DNA of 37,900 nucleotides from Ruegeria lacuscaerulensis (GCF_013033355.1 NZ_WQDY01000019.1:1-37900); one strand, 5' to 3'. Positions 9,153 through 19,243 are shown, numbered from the stretch's first letter. The notes: generated by a model from the letters alone, not told the origin. Translations and numbers: made by a program.

Positions 9153-11051
9153 ATGAAGCTCAGTTTTGCCACCGCAATTTCAATCACAACGCTGGTCGCC
9201 GCGACGACCTCAGCCCCTGCGCAAGACCTCTTGCCACCCGCTGATTTAGTCGATGAGCCAAAGGCTGAATACTCACCTTATGTCGACGACCATTTTCCTA
9301 ACCGTGTTCTTTTCGGTGATACGCACTTGCACTCCTCGTGGTCTGCAGATTCAGGTATGGCAGGCGGAGTGTTGGATCAGGATGCCGGGTATCGCGTATC
9401 ACGTGGCGAAGAGGTGACAAGCGCGCTCGGTTGGAGGGTAAAACTGATCCGCCCTCTCGACTTTGTAGTGATGGCCGATCATGCCGAAAACCTCGGCCTC
9501 GCAGATTTTATCCGTCGCTCGGACCCGCTAATTCTGGCCAACGAGACCGGTAAACGCTGGCATGATATGGTTAAATCCGGCAACGGATATGACGCATTTC
9601 TTGAGTGGCTGCGCGCTAATGATACCGACTTGATCAACGAGCCAAAACTGCTCGCAACGGCATGGGATAGTGCAACAACCAACGCTGACGAATACTACCA
9701 GCCTGGAACATTCACCACATTTCATGGCTTCGAATGGACGTCTCACCCCGGCGGCAACAACATGCATCGCGTTGTGATCTTCCGTGATGGCAAAGATCGC
9801 ACTTCCCAAGTGTTCCCATTTTCGCAATACGACTCCACCGATCCCGAAGATTTATGGGACTACATGGCGGCTTATGAAGAGAAAACCGGCGGTCAGGTCC
9901 TTGCGATCCCGCACAACGGTAATTTGTCGAATGGGCTTATGTTCGCATTAGAGACCATTGACGGGTCAAATCTGTCAGGGGAACCAATCGACGCGAACTA
10001 CGCGGCCAAGCGCATTCGTTGGGAGCCTTTGGCGGAAGTTACCCAACAAAAAGGTGATGGTGAGGCCCACCCGCTTTTGTCCCCAGACGATGCGTTCGCC
10101 GACTTTGAGACGATCGACGCTGGCAATCTAAACGGTCAGGGCGCAAAGACGCCTGAGATGCTCCCTGCTGAATACGCTCGCGAGGCCTTGAAGACCGGCC
10201 TTATGGCAGAGGCAAACCTTGGCGTTAACCCCTTCAAATTCGGAATGATCGGTTCAACAGACAATCATACTGCCCTGCCCACTTCGCGCGAAGAGAACAA
10301 TTTTTCAAAGGCTTCATTCGTAGAGCCCGCTCCTGACCGTGCTTTCCACCCGCTTGTTGCAGCCGACGACCCCGCATTGTCTATCATGGAAGCCGACGTC
10401 GGTGCTTCGGGTCTTGCAGCTGTTTGGGCAAGGGAAAATACCCGCGAGTCAATCTGGGACGCTATGGCTCGGAAGGAAACTTATGCAACTTCCGGAACGC
10501 GCCTTTCTGTTCGAGTTTTCGCGGGCTGGGATTTCAACGCTGAAGAGGTTTCGCGCCCTGACTTTGCCCGTACCGGCTATGCCCGCGGGGTGCCGATGGG
10601 TGGCGACCTGACCGACGCGCCAAGTGGCAGCTCTCCGACACTGATGATCCGTGCTCTGCGTGATCCCGACGGTGCCAATCTTGATCGCATTCAGATCGTG
10701 AAAGGCTGGTTGAACGACGACGGCACGACTTCAGAGAAAATCTTTGACGTAGCCTGCGGTGATCGGGCTGTCGTCGATCACGCCTGTGATGGAGATGTCG
10801 GCAACACTGTCAATGTAGCGGATGCCTCTTACACCAACACGATAGGTGAGCCGTTATTAACCGGTTACTGGATTGACCCGGAATTTGATCCAGAAAAGCG
10901 AGCATTTTACTATGTTCGTGTGATAGAGATTCCGACGCCTCGGTGGACAGCTTACGACGCGAAGTTCTTCAATGTCCAAATGCCGGAAGGCACTCGGATG
11001 CAATTGCGGGACCGCGCTTACACTTCCCCCATTTGGTATACGCCAAAATAG
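9153..11051 (+). CDS. Exported DUF3604 protein
   Basis: A GGAGG ribosome site lies about 6 bases before the ATG. Residues 1-23 form a signal peptide (cleavage near APA-QD). The DUF3604 domain fills most of the 632 residues. It starts with FGDTHLHSSWSADSG (55-69), whose D-x-H-x-H pattern resembles the metal site of PHP-type hydrolases. Further likely metal ligands are in MADHAENLG and GSTDNHTALPTSREEN. The biochemical reaction of DUF3604 is not well established. Its position behind an arylsulfatase suggests a role in taking up or breaking down the same sulfated or phosphorylated marine substrate. Confidence 0.85.
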   Translation: MKLSFATAISITTLVAATTSAPAQDLLPPADLVDEPKAEYSPYVDDHFPNRVLFGDTHLHSSWSADSGMAGGVLDQDAGYRVSRGEEVTSALGWRVKLIRPLDFVVMADHAENLGLADFIRRSDPLILANETGKRWHDMVKSGNGYDAFLEWLRANDTDLINEPKLLATAWDSATTNADEYYQPGTFTTFHGFEWTSHPGGNNMHRVVIFRDGKDRTSQVFPFSQYDSTDPEDLWDYMAAYEEKTGGQVLAIPHNGNLSNGLMFALETIDGSNLSGEPIDANYAAKRIRWEPLAEVTQQKGDGEAHPLLSPDDAFADFETIDAGNLNGQGAKTPEMLPAEYAREALKTGLMAEANLGVNPFKFGMIGSTDNHTALPTSREENNFSKASFVEPAPDRAFHPLVAADDPALSIMEADVGASGLAAVWARENTRESIWDAMARKETYATSGTRLSVRVFAGWDFNAEEVSRPDFARTGYARGVPMGGDLTDAPSGSSPTLMIRALRDPDGANLDRIQIVKGWLNDDGTTSEKIFDVACGDRAVVDHACDGDVGNTVNVADASYTNTIGEPLLTGYWIDPEFDPEKRAFYYVRVIEIPTPRWTAYDAKFFNVQMPEGTRMQLRDRAYTSPIWYTPK

Positions 11052-11259
11052 GTGTTTAGCTAAAACTCAAAAAGGAACGCGGCTCACGCACGTTCATCCT
11101 GTGGTTTCTTTCGCACGGGATAGCGGCACATAGTCGAACAAAACTGTTTTAGCAACACAGAGGTGCGCTGAGACTAACGCGATGACACCGAAATCTTCCC
11201 GACGATATAGTATGAAAGACCAACCGCGCCTCAATGACTAGGCCATGAATTGAAACAGC

Positions 11260-11898
11260 ATGCTTATGCAGCATAACTCTTACTTGTTGTTAGCCTCGTT
11301 GCTACTCATGATCGTGATGTCTCCACTGCTGGAGAGTTTTGTCCTTGGGCAAAGAGTTCTGGATGTGATTTTTTGCCTAGTGCTAACGAGCGCTGTTCTT
11401 TCTTTGGCAGTTCGTCCCACAGTACAAATGGCAGCAATAGCGGCAGCTTTGGCAACTCTACTCGTTCGTTTAACTGGCGCATTAGATTTCGGAGACGCTT
11501 GGTTCATAGTAGGGTATATTTTGTCCCTATTATTGTTGGTACTTGCGTTCATCAGTTTGATGAAAGCCATTATTGCAGCCGACTATATTAACCTGAAAGT
11601 CATTGCCGATGCTGTGTCCTGCTATCTATTGATCGGCATTGCTTGGGCACTGATTTTTTCAATAATACATACAGTTTTGCCACATGCTCTAGATTTTGGA
11701 GAGCCTAACGGATCTGAAAAGTGGAGTAGTTACATATATTTAAGCTTTATGACACTCACAACCCTCGGTTATGGAGACATAACCTCCAACAACGCGGTTG
11801 TTCAAATCTGGTCAATCTTAGAAGCGGTTGTAGGAGTTCTTTTCCAAGCAATACTAATCGCGAGACTTGTCAGCCTATATGGGACTCACACTAAGTAG
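11260..11898 (+). CDS. Small potassium-channel-like membrane protein
   Basis: The 212 residues are mostly hydrophobic, with about five or six membrane segments. Near the C-terminus is a pore loop with the K+ selectivity filter TLGYGD (168-173) after a pore helix (SYIYLSFMTLT). The last helix follows, and there is no cytosolic RCK or cyclic-nucleotide domain. It matches the two-transmembrane ion channel pore family with extra N-terminal helices. The start is uncertain: ATG at 11260 or 11266, neither with a strong ribosome site. The gene is convergent with the next one, and their stop codons are only about 12 bases apart. Confidence 0.8.
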   Translation: MLMQHNSYLLLASLLLMIVMSPLLESFVLGQRVLDVIFCLVLTSAVLSLAVRPTVQMAAIAAALATLLVRLTGALDFGDAWFIVGYILSLLLLVLAFISLMKAIIAADYINLKVIADAVSCYLLIGIAWALIFSIIHTVLPHALDFGEPNGSEKWSSYIYLSFMTLTTLGYGDITSNNAVVQIWSILEAVVGVLFQAILIARLVSLYGTHTK

Positions 11899-11910
11899 CT
11901 CGAATAACTA

Positions 11911-13599
11911 TCAAAGCAGCATGATTAGTGTTCCAAGAGCCGTTAAAAGTACATTGGCAAGCGCGTAAGTTCCTGCATAGCCAAGGGATGGAACGGAACT
12001 CTTCGCCGCTTGTTGAACAATCCCGAGAGCTGGTGTGCTTGTCATTGCACCAGTGAGAGCCCCTAAAAGTAAGGCTGGATTCATGTTCAGAACGATCCGC
12101 CCAAATGCATATCCAACCAATAGTGGGATGCACGTCACGACAACACCACAAAGAAATAGTTTCGGCCCGACTGCACCAAGAGCTTCGATTATGCCACCGC
12201 CGGCATTTAGGCCAACGCCAACCATAAAAAACAGCAACCCTAGCTCCATAAGAATAAAGCGCGCCGCAGCTGGCATACGACCAAACGTTGGGCGGTTGGC
12301 CCTGAGAAAGCCAACTGCTATCCCTGAAACAAGTAGACCGCCGGCATTACCTATTCCTACGTCAATTCCACCAATTCTTACTGTTATCTGACCAATAAAC
12401 AGCCCTACGACTATTCCGGCTGCAAATGTCAACAAGTCGGTTTCCACTGCGGCCCGCTCTTCTACCCCCAATATCGAAACTAACTGCTGCAAAGCGGCAC
12501 GCTCGCCGGTCAAATACATCACGTCGCCACGTTGGACCCTTGTCGAAGGTGACAGCGGCATTTCTATTTGCGAGCGTGTCAATCGCGTCAGTCGGCACCC
12601 ATGCTCTTGTTGGATTGCAAGCTGCCCGATCGTTTGACCGACTGCGAAGCTGGAATTGACAACCACTTCAACAACGTCGACCACAGCGTCTACCAAGTCT
12701 TCGTCTAGCACTTCGCGGCCGAGCTTCATTTCCTCCCGAATTTTCTCATGTAGTTTCGGCGAGCAAAAAAATGCGAGTTTGTCACCAGGCTCAAGAGTTG
12801 TGTCTGGCGACACGTCGATTATGTCGTTGCCGCGCTTTAACTTATAGATGGCGCCATAGTCTTGATATTGAGACAAAAAATCGGATGATGCTTGAGCTAC
12901 GGTTTTCTTTTCGTAATCGACAGATGGAACCTCGTAAGCCCGTAAAATTGGGCGCTCGGCCTCCTTTGCTGAATCCTCAGCAACAAAGCCGCGTTCCTTC
13001 GCAAAATCTTGCGCCTTTTCAACCAGATCAATTTTAAGCAGGCTTGGTAATAGCTTAACAAGCAGCAAAAGACCCACGGTACCAAAGATATATGTAATCG
13101 CGTATCCTACACTGATGCTCTCGATTATCGCCTCAGAAGTTGAACCGGCCGGAATTGGAACCAACCCGGCTTCTACAGCGTTCTGCGCCCCTACAAGTGT
13201 AGGAGTACTCGTCAATGCCCCTGCCATCAAACCAGCGGCAAGCGCGTTTTCCAAGTCGACCACAAGCGCCAGTCCAACCACTAATGCAAAAGAGCCCAGT
13301 GACATAAATAGTGCGATGGTCAAATAGCTGAGGCCATCTTGGCGCAACACGTTAATAATTTGAGGACCCGCTTGCCATCCAACCGAGTAGATGAACAAAG
13401 TAAACCCGATTGATTGGACGATCGGATCAATTTGAAATCCAAAATGACCGAAAACCAAAGCGCACAGCAAAACACCGCCGGTAATCCCTATCTCGAATTG
13501 ACCAATTTTGACGTTGCCTATCACGTAACCGATGGCAATGATCGTAAAAACGACCAACACCGAGTTGGCTGAGAAAAGCTGAAAGAAATCGATAGTCAT
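11911..13599 (-). CDS. AspT/YidE/YbjL-type transporter with RCK_C domains
   Basis: This 562-residue inner-membrane protein has two hydrophobic halves (about residues 1-170 and 375-562), each with the AspT-YidE-YbjL duplication pattern (GxLxxGALTSTPTLVGAQ, GALTGAMTSTPALG). They flank a soluble centre with two RCK_C/TrkA_C-like domains (YKLKRGNDIIDVSPDTTLEP and the later RVQRGDVMYLTG). Family members include the aspartate:alanine exchanger AspT, but substrates vary and cannot be read here. The gene lies 75 bases downstream of the RND pump gene on the same strand, so it may be the last gene of that operon. The start ATG has only a weak purine-rich site. Confidence 0.87.
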   Translation of the reverse strand: MTIDFFQLFSANSVLVVFTIIAIGYVIGNVKIGQFEIGITGGVLLCALVFGHFGFQIDPIVQSIGFTLFIYSVGWQAGPQIINVLRQDGLSYLTIALFMSLGSFALVVGLALVVDLENALAAGLMAGALTSTPTLVGAQNAVEAGLVPIPAGSTSEAIIESISVGYAITYIFGTVGLLLLVKLLPSLLKIDLVEKAQDFAKERGFVAEDSAKEAERPILRAYEVPSVDYEKKTVAQASSDFLSQYQDYGAIYKLKRGNDIIDVSPDTTLEPGDKLAFFCSPKLHEKIREEMKLGREVLDEDLVDAVVDVVEVVVNSSFAVGQTIGQLAIQQEHGCRLTRLTRSQIEMPLSPSTRVQRGDVMYLTGERAALQQLVSILGVEERAAVETDLLTFAAGIVVGLFIGQITVRIGGIDVGIGNAGGLLVSGIAVGFLRANRPTFGRMPAAARFILMELGLLFFMVGVGLNAGGGIIEALGAVGPKLFLCGVVVTCIPLLVGYAFGRIVLNMNPALLLGALTGAMTSTPALGIVQQAAKSSVPSLGYAGTYALANVLLTALGTLIMLL

Positions 13600-13674
13600 C
13601 TCTGCCCCGATGTAGAGGGTATCGTTGTTCTCGCCTTTGGTTGCTTTACCGGCTGGAAAGATAACCCCAATTAG

Positions 13675-16600
13675 TTACGTTGCTGGCTCCTTCACACGAT
13701 AGTAAATCGAGTAGAAGACCGGAATCATTATCATCGTGAACACCGTCCCAAAGGCCAATCCGACGGCCATCGTCGTTGCCATGGCGACCCAGAAGATATC
13801 CTGCATCAATGGAAGAACCCCAAGAATCGTTGTACCTGCGCCAAGCAAAACCGGGCTTAGTCGAGAAACAGCAGCATTCATTACCGAGTCATACTGTTCC
13901 ATACCTTGCGATTTATTCAGATTGATTTCGTCTAACAACACAATCGCATTTTTTATCATCAACCCGATGAGGCTCATGGCCCCAAGCAACGCCATGAAAG
14001 AAAAGGGTTGCAGGAATGTTAGCAAACCAACGGTAATACCGATTATCGCCAGCGGGACGACCGAGAAGATCACAAAAACTGGTCGAATAGCGTTGAAGAG
14101 CACCACAATCAAAAACACGATAATTATGATAGCGGGCGCCGCACCGGGCTGAAGCGAAGTTTGACTGTCCACTGTCCCGAAGTATTCTCCTCGCCATTCC
14201 AACTGATAACCGGGAGGCAAGGGTATAGCCTCGAACTCCTCACGGACACTTTCGAACAACGTTGGAAATGTAACTTCGTCAGGGCTGGCCTGAATAGTTA
14301 CAGCGCGCTTGCGATTCCAGCGCACAATAATTGGGTCTTCCAGCTCAACTTTGATGTCTTCTGTTACCGCAGAGAGCGGCAAGTTCTTTACAGACAGGGC
14401 TGGAACGACCTGCAAAAGCTCAAAGTCTTCGGCAGTTCGTTGCCTTTCATCGTCGACACGTCGAACAATAATTGGCAAGAGATCTTCGTTTTGGCGATAG
14501 AGTCCGACGGGCAAACCGTCAAATGCCGCGCGAGACGCATTCGCGATATCAGCGCGAGAAGTTGCGGTCCAAACACCCGTAACCTGATCAAACTCAGGAA
14601 CAATCTTTGGAACTCGATTGCGCATGTCGGTCCGGATGTCCTTTGCGTAGGGCGACTTTTGAAGTATCTCCACCCCCTGCCGCGCAAGATCCCTCAACAC
14701 TTCCGGGTCTGCATTTGCCGGGCCCGAGAACCTTGCCTCGAACGGCCAGGTAAAACCGGGACCTGCTGTGAACTTTCGAACTCGGACCATTGCCTCAGGC
14801 AGGTTATCCACAACCCATGGCTCTAGTTCCTCGACAAGGCTATAAACACTGTCTAGATCGGTCGTGTTAATAATGACTTGTGCGTAGCTTTCGTAGGGAA
14901 ATTCTGGATCAACGGGAAGATAGAATCTGGGGCCTCCGGAACCTACAAACGTGGAAACTCCGGAAACACGCTCATCTCCCTCCAGGTGATCTTCCACCCT
15001 TTTTGCCAGAGCCGAAGTTTGTTGAATGCGCGTACCTTCAGGTGCCCAGATATCGACCATAAACTGCTGCCGCGTCGCATCAGTGAAGAAGAGTCGATCT
15101 ACGAACTGGAACCCGTAAAGCGCGGATCCGAACACTGCCAGCATAACAATTACGGTAAGCCAGCGCACTCTGATGCATGTAGACAAGACCGCGCGGAACA
15201 TCGTGAAAACAACGCCTGCATATGGATCTCGTGATGAGTCTCGGTCAGCTTCCGAGATCTTGATAAGATCAACACACATCAATGGCGTGATTGTCATGGC
15301 AATAAGCCAACTTAGCAGCAGCGAAACCCCTACCACCACAAATAGTGAACCGGCATACTCGCCTGCATCTGCGGTTGCTGCGAAGATTGGGTAGAAAGCC
15401 ATCATTGCGATAACTGTCGCGCCCAGAAGAGCCCAACTCGGTTGGGCAGCGGCTTCAATGGCAGCCGCCTTGCGATCCATTCCTTTCTTCAAACGGACAG
15501 CCATACCATCTGCAACTACAATGGCGTTATCGACCATCATTCCCAGAGCAATAACCAGCGCACCTAGAGAAACCCTTTGAAGATCAATTTGCAGTATAGA
15601 CATTACAATGAAGGTGCCGAGGATCGTCAGGATAAGCGCACCGCCTATTACCAGCCCCATACGCCAACCCATGGCCAGAGCAACAACGACTAGGACGATA
15701 AGAACCGCTTCGCCCAAGTTTATCATGAAGGCGTTTATGGCTTCCGTCACGAGATCGCTCTGCCAAGCGATTTTGTGCATTTCAATTCCCAAGGGAAGGT
15801 TGGCCTCGACAATGGCCAAAGCCGCATCCAAATTTCGTCCTGTGTCTACAATATTGCCGCCAGTCACATTGGCTATTGATATCCCAATTGCGGATTGGCC
15901 ATTGAATCGCATGACATTGATGGGTGGTTCCAGGTAACCTTGTCTGACATCTACAACGTCCTTGATTGCGATTGTTTCAGCACTGCGGTCTCTGGGGCGA
16001 GTTGCCTCATCAGCAAAATCCGCGGGAATATCCAGAGCTTTGTCCAGCAAGCTTGTACGGACTCGTAAGTTCCCGATATCTTCCGGGCTTTTAAATTCTC
16101 CAGTCGGCGCAATTCGAAGGCGCATATCGCCAAGCTCTAGTTGCCCCGCATTAACGACCTGGTTCTGCAGTGCCAGCGTTGCAACAAAGTCTTCCGTCGT
16201 TACCCCGAGATCCAGAAGCTTTTGTTCCGAAGCATCAAGGTAAATAACCTTTGGCTGCACTCCCCAAGTTTCGACACGTGCAACTCCTTGAACAAGCGCC
16301 AGCTCTTTGCGGATCGCCTTTACGTATTCTTCCAGTTGCGCGTAGGAGAAACCGTCGCCCGTTATCGCAAGAACGAACCCATACACAAAACTGAAGTCGT
16401 CGATAACGTTTGGGGTCATGGCTCCTGGCGGAAGCTGACCATGGACATCCCGAACCTTGCTACGCATCTTGTCCCAAACTTGGGGCAAGCGGTCCGCCCA
16501 ATACTCCTGTTTGATTTCGACCTTTACAATTGAAAGTCCAGCTTTTGAGTAAGACGTAAGAAAACGAAGTTCCGGGAGTTCTTGAATCGCAGATTCTATG

Positions 16601-16797
16601 AGGTCAGTAACCTCTAGCTCAACTTCTTCAGGGCTTGCACCAGGATATTGAGTAATCACGATCGCGGTTTTGACTGTAAAATCGGGATCTTCGAGTTGGC
16701 CAAGACGGAAATAACTAAAAGTTCCGATGACCAAGATAAGGAACAGCGTAAAATACGTTACAACTCGGTTCTCAATGGATATCTGCGGAAGTGACAT
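13675..16797 (-). CDS. RND efflux pump permease, AcrB/HAE1-like
   Basis: This is the proton-driven inner-membrane pump of a tripartite efflux system. Its 1040 residues show the RND layout: an N-terminal helix, a large periplasmic loop, a block of helices (about 350-535), a second loop, and a C-terminal block. The helix-4 motif GMMVDNAIVVAD has Asp423 followed by Asn424, where AcrB has two Asp. This variant is common outside the AcrB/MexB core, so it need not mean loss of function. GGAGG lies 6-7 bases before the ATG. The adaptor gene ends only 15 bases upstream, so the two are co-transcribed. The outer-membrane channel gene is not adjacent. Confidence 0.93.
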   Translation of the reverse strand: MSLPQISIENRVVTYFTLFLILVIGTFSYFRLGQLEDPDFTVKTAIVITQYPGASPEEVELEVTDLIESAIQELPELRFLTSYSKAGLSIVKVEIKQEYWADRLPQVWDKMRSKVRDVHGQLPPGAMTPNVIDDFSFVYGFVLAITGDGFSYAQLEEYVKAIRKELALVQGVARVETWGVQPKVIYLDASEQKLLDLGVTTEDFVATLALQNQVVNAGQLELGDMRLRIAPTGEFKSPEDIGNLRVRTSLLDKALDIPADFADEATRPRDRSAETIAIKDVVDVRQGYLEPPINVMRFNGQSAIGISIANVTGGNIVDTGRNLDAALAIVEANLPLGIEMHKIAWQSDLVTEAINAFMINLGEAVLIVLVVVALAMGWRMGLVIGGALILTILGTFIVMSILQIDLQRVSLGALVIALGMMVDNAIVVADGMAVRLKKGMDRKAAAIEAAAQPSWALLGATVIAMMAFYPIFAATADAGEYAGSLFVVVGVSLLLSWLIAMTITPLMCVDLIKISEADRDSSRDPYAGVVFTMFRAVLSTCIRVRWLTVIVMLAVFGSALYGFQFVDRLFFTDATRQQFMVDIWAPEGTRIQQTSALAKRVEDHLEGDERVSGVSTFVGSGGPRFYLPVDPEFPYESYAQVIINTTDLDSVYSLVEELEPWVVDNLPEAMVRVRKFTAGPGFTWPFEARFSGPANADPEVLRDLARQGVEILQKSPYAKDIRTDMRNRVPKIVPEFDQVTGVWTATSRADIANASRAAFDGLPVGLYRQNEDLLPIIVRRVDDERQRTAEDFELLQVVPALSVKNLPLSAVTEDIKVELEDPIIVRWNRKRAVTIQASPDEVTFPTLFESVREEFEAIPLPPGYQLEWRGEYFGTVDSQTSLQPGAAPAIIIIVFLIVVLFNAIRPVFVIFSVVPLAIIGITVGLLTFLQPFSFMALLGAMSLIGLMIKNAIVLLDEINLNKSQGMEQYDSVMNAAVSRLSPVLLGAGTTILGVLPLMQDIFWVAMATTMAVGLAFGTVFTMIMIPVFYSIYYRVKEPAT

Positions 16798-16812
16798 GGC
16801 TGCCTCCAGAAT

Positions 16813-17934
16813 TTAAGGCGCTTCGACCCGGACCTTTTGGCCCTCGGTTATGACATTGACACCTGCAGTGACGATACGATCCCCCGCATCAAGCCCTTGA
16901 ACAACTAATCCCCTCCCCCCGATAGAAATTACTTCAACAGATTTTGGAGAAACTGTGTTTGACGCTTCATCAATAAGCCAAACGAAAGTGTTTCCCGCGT
17001 TTTCCCCGTCAGGCGAAAACACAGCTGCGCTGGGAATCTCAACACCGGTCTTCGCCCAGTTCTCGGGCAGTCGTACACGAGCAGTCGCTTTACCGGCCAT
17101 CCCGGGTTGGATTTTGGCTTCGTCAGGTTGATCCATTACAATTGTAACTGGATACGTACGAGTGCTGAGCGACGCCTCAGAACCTATCCTGGAAATTTCT
17201 GCAGGAACTTCTAAATTCGGTAGGCTTGAAAAAGTAACGCTGATTTCTTCCACGAAAGGAGCCAGCCCTATAAGAGCTTCTGGAACGCCGATTTCCATTT
17301 CGATCTGGGAAGTATCCAGGATGCGCATTACCGGTTGTTTCGCGACAACGTTCTGAAAGTTGTCCGCAAAAACCTCCGACACAATCCCATCGAAAGGTGC
17401 TTTCAGTTCCGTATAGTTTAGGTTGAGACGAGCAGCGTCCAGCAAACCTTCAGTCGCTTCAATTTTTGCCTTGGCTGCATCGACAACCATAATTTGGTCG
17501 TCGACGTTGGCCTGAGAAACAAAATCATTTTCGAGCAGTTTTTCTCTGCGCTCCAATTCTGTGGTTGCGTTGGACAATGCCGCTTGAAGAGAAGCTTGTT
17601 CCCCTTCAATTGTGCGAATCCGAGCTACATAAGGCTCCGGGTCCAAAGAACCGAGAATTTCCCCTGATCTGACAGTCGATCCCACATCGACCGGTCTGGT
17701 AATCATTCGCCCCGATACTTCAAAAGACAGGTTCACTTCCCGTACAGCTTCGGCTCGACCAGGATAGCTGTCAGTCCGAAACCTTTCTGTGTCACCCACG
17801 ATCATCGACAAAACCGGTCGAGCAGGTTTTTCTGTCGCTTCGGCACTATCCTCTTCAAAGCACCCTGCAAGTACACCTACAAAACAAATCGTCATCCAAA
17901 ACTTGGCGTGTTGTTTAAAGCAAGTTTTTCCCAT
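16813..17934 (-). CDS. RND efflux adaptor, periplasmic lipoprotein
   Basis: This membrane fusion protein works with the downstream RND permease. A lipobox VLAGC puts the lipidated residue at Cys25. A half lipoyl motif (VGSTVRSGEILGSLDPEPY) follows, then a short coiled coil with EKLLENDFVSQANVD, a second half (LKAPFDGIVSEVFADN) and beta-barrel domains. The open frame also reaches a GTG at 17949. I chose the ATG at 17934 because GAGAG sits about 7 bases upstream and because the 373-residue product has a normal lipoprotein leader. This is the first gene of the pump operon. Confidence 0.9.
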   Translation of the reverse strand: MGKTCFKQHAKFWMTICFVGVLAGCFEEDSAEATEKPARPVLSMIVGDTERFRTDSYPGRAEAVREVNLSFEVSGRMITRPVDVGSTVRSGEILGSLDPEPYVARIRTIEGEQASLQAALSNATTELERREKLLENDFVSQANVDDQIMVVDAAKAKIEATEGLLDAARLNLNYTELKAPFDGIVSEVFADNFQNVVAKQPVMRILDTSQIEMEIGVPEALIGLAPFVEEISVTFSSLPNLEVPAEISRIGSEASLSTRTYPVTIVMDQPDEAKIQPGMAGKATARVRLPENWAKTGVEIPSAAVFSPDGENAGNTFVWLIDEASNTVSPKSVEVISIGGRGLVVQGLDAGDRIVTAGVNVITEGQKVRVEAP

Positions 17935-18042
17935 TTGTTTTACTCTCACTGAATTGGACAGGTTGGATGACCGCGCTGTTTGGCTTTCCGTTCGTTACTC
18001 AGACTTCATCGTAGGCGCTTAACTTTTCTACACAAAACACTC

Positions 18043-18058
18043 ATTCAAACCTTTGAAT
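18043..18058. promoter_or_regulatory. Inverted repeat, candidate operator of the RND operon
   Basis: ATTCAAA-CC-TTTGAAT forms a perfect 7 bp inverted repeat about 110 bases upstream of the adaptor start. An outer CACTC/AAGTG pairing surrounds it loosely. The 330-base gap between the adaptor and the outer-membrane gene must hold the pump promoter, and the dyad fits a dimeric repressor site. No TetR- or MarR-type gene is adjacent. Confidence 0.4.
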
Positions 18059-18262
18059 AAAAAGTGCTTTTAGTGAACGCCCTACCGAATCGGTCATCTA
18101 ACTGGCAGCTACGTAACTAGTGTCAGCAGTCTCATTTTTTGGTCGGCGCAGAAGAACTTTCCTGAACACCCGACGGAACAGGGAGGCGGATTCTAAGGCT
18201 TTTCACTTGGGCCCTCTCTTTTTTGCGTTGTAGTAAGTCCTTTTGTCAGACGCTCGTTTCGA

Positions 18263-19081
18263 TCATTGGAACTGCATATTTAGTGCAAAAAACACTTGTC
18301 GTTTTGGTTGTCCTGGCCCGCTATCGGCAACTGACCATTGAGGTTCAACGAACACGTTGAATACAGTTTTTCCGTTTACCCAGACTTTTCCGACCCGGAG
18401 GCCTAACGGTACAGAATAATCACCGTTTTCCAGATTTGCTGTCCAAATTGGAGCCCCGCCTGTGTACCAGCCGTCGCCAAGTTGGCGGAACAGAATAGGT
18501 TGCAATGCGGCGGTGTTTACGCGTTCCCGGTCGTTCGTGCTACCCACGCCGCTTCGCCAAATTAGCAAGTACCCATACTGCCAAATTGCCGATTTTGCGT
18601 TGAAGTAGACATTAGCCAAACCCAACTGCCATTGGTCGCTGCCCAAACGGTCATCGGAGGCGGTTGGAGCCACAATAGAAGGGCCAATTGCAAAGCTTAC
18701 TCCCGGTTTTTGTAAGTCGATCTGATAGGCGGCGAAGATGTCAAAATCCCCCACTCCATCTACCGTTGACCCACCATCGCCGACAGGAAAGCTGTTGAAC
18801 GGCAAAGACGCGCGGATCAGCCAGTTTGTTTCCCCTAGCTGAACCGGTTGGGCGTAGCGAAGAATGAACGAATTTGCATCGTTTTCGCTAGGGCCAGTCA
18901 ACTCATCGACATAATAGTTCTGCAAGTTGAAAGCCGTGAAATTTGCCAGAGGGTTATTGGCCTGCGCCGCAGCGTCTGCGCTGTCTTGTGCATAAACTTG
19001 GCTACTGAAAAGAGTAATCTTAGCCGCCAATATTGCTAAGACACCGAGCACACGCCGCAATCTTCCCTCGCCAATTTGCAT
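18263..19081 (-). CDS. Outer-membrane beta-barrel candidate of unknown function
   Basis: The 272-residue product has a signal peptide (residues 1-31, VYA-QD) and many alternating-polarity beta strands. It ends in FALNMQFQ, compatible with a barrel's last strand. The pattern (NPLANFTAFNLQN, RYAQPVQLGETNWLIRASLP, IGPSIVAPTASDD) resembles small barrels grouped with the phenol-degradation MetA-type transporters, a resemblance from memory only. It lies upstream of the RND operon on the same strand, but a 330-base gap suggests its own transcript. Divergence from an AraC-type gene suggests control by that regulator. It is not a TolC-type channel: it is too short and has no coiled coil. Confidence 0.65.
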   Translation of the reverse strand: MQIGEGRLRRVLGVLAILAAKITLFSSQVYAQDSADAAAQANNPLANFTAFNLQNYYVDELTGPSENDANSFILRYAQPVQLGETNWLIRASLPFNSFPVGDGGSTVDGVGDFDIFAAYQIDLQKPGVSFAIGPSIVAPTASDDRLGSDQWQLGLANVYFNAKSAIWQYGYLLIWRSGVGSTNDRERVNTAALQPILFRQLGDGWYTGGAPIWTANLENGDYSVPLGLRVGKVWVNGKTVFNVFVEPQWSVADSGPGQPKRQVFFALNMQFQ

Positions 19082-19173
19082 TCGGTCCGCCTACCAAGCC
19101 CCGTGTTTAGGAAAACATGCTTGCATTGAAAGGCGATCGTTGGGGGGAATTTCGACATCCCAAAAGTGCAAAA

Positions 19174-19243
19174 TACGTGTCACAGACCAAAGAATTTACC
19201 TCAATAACTGACTGTTACGTGTCAAAGAAATATTGCTATGTCA
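19174..19243. promoter_or_regulatory. Direct repeats in the divergent promoter region
   Basis: TACGTGTCA occurs at 19174-19182 and 19216-19224, exactly 42 bases apart, with a partial third copy (ATGTCA, ending 19243) about 19 bases on. AraC-type regulators bind direct repeats on one helix face, and this region separates the AraC-type gene from the outer-membrane gene. Autoregulation is a reasonable guess. Confidence 0.4.

Noticed and set aside
14161..14826. 221-codon plus-strand frame inside the RND gene
   Set aside because: Antisense shadow of a well-conserved pump gene, with no start signal.
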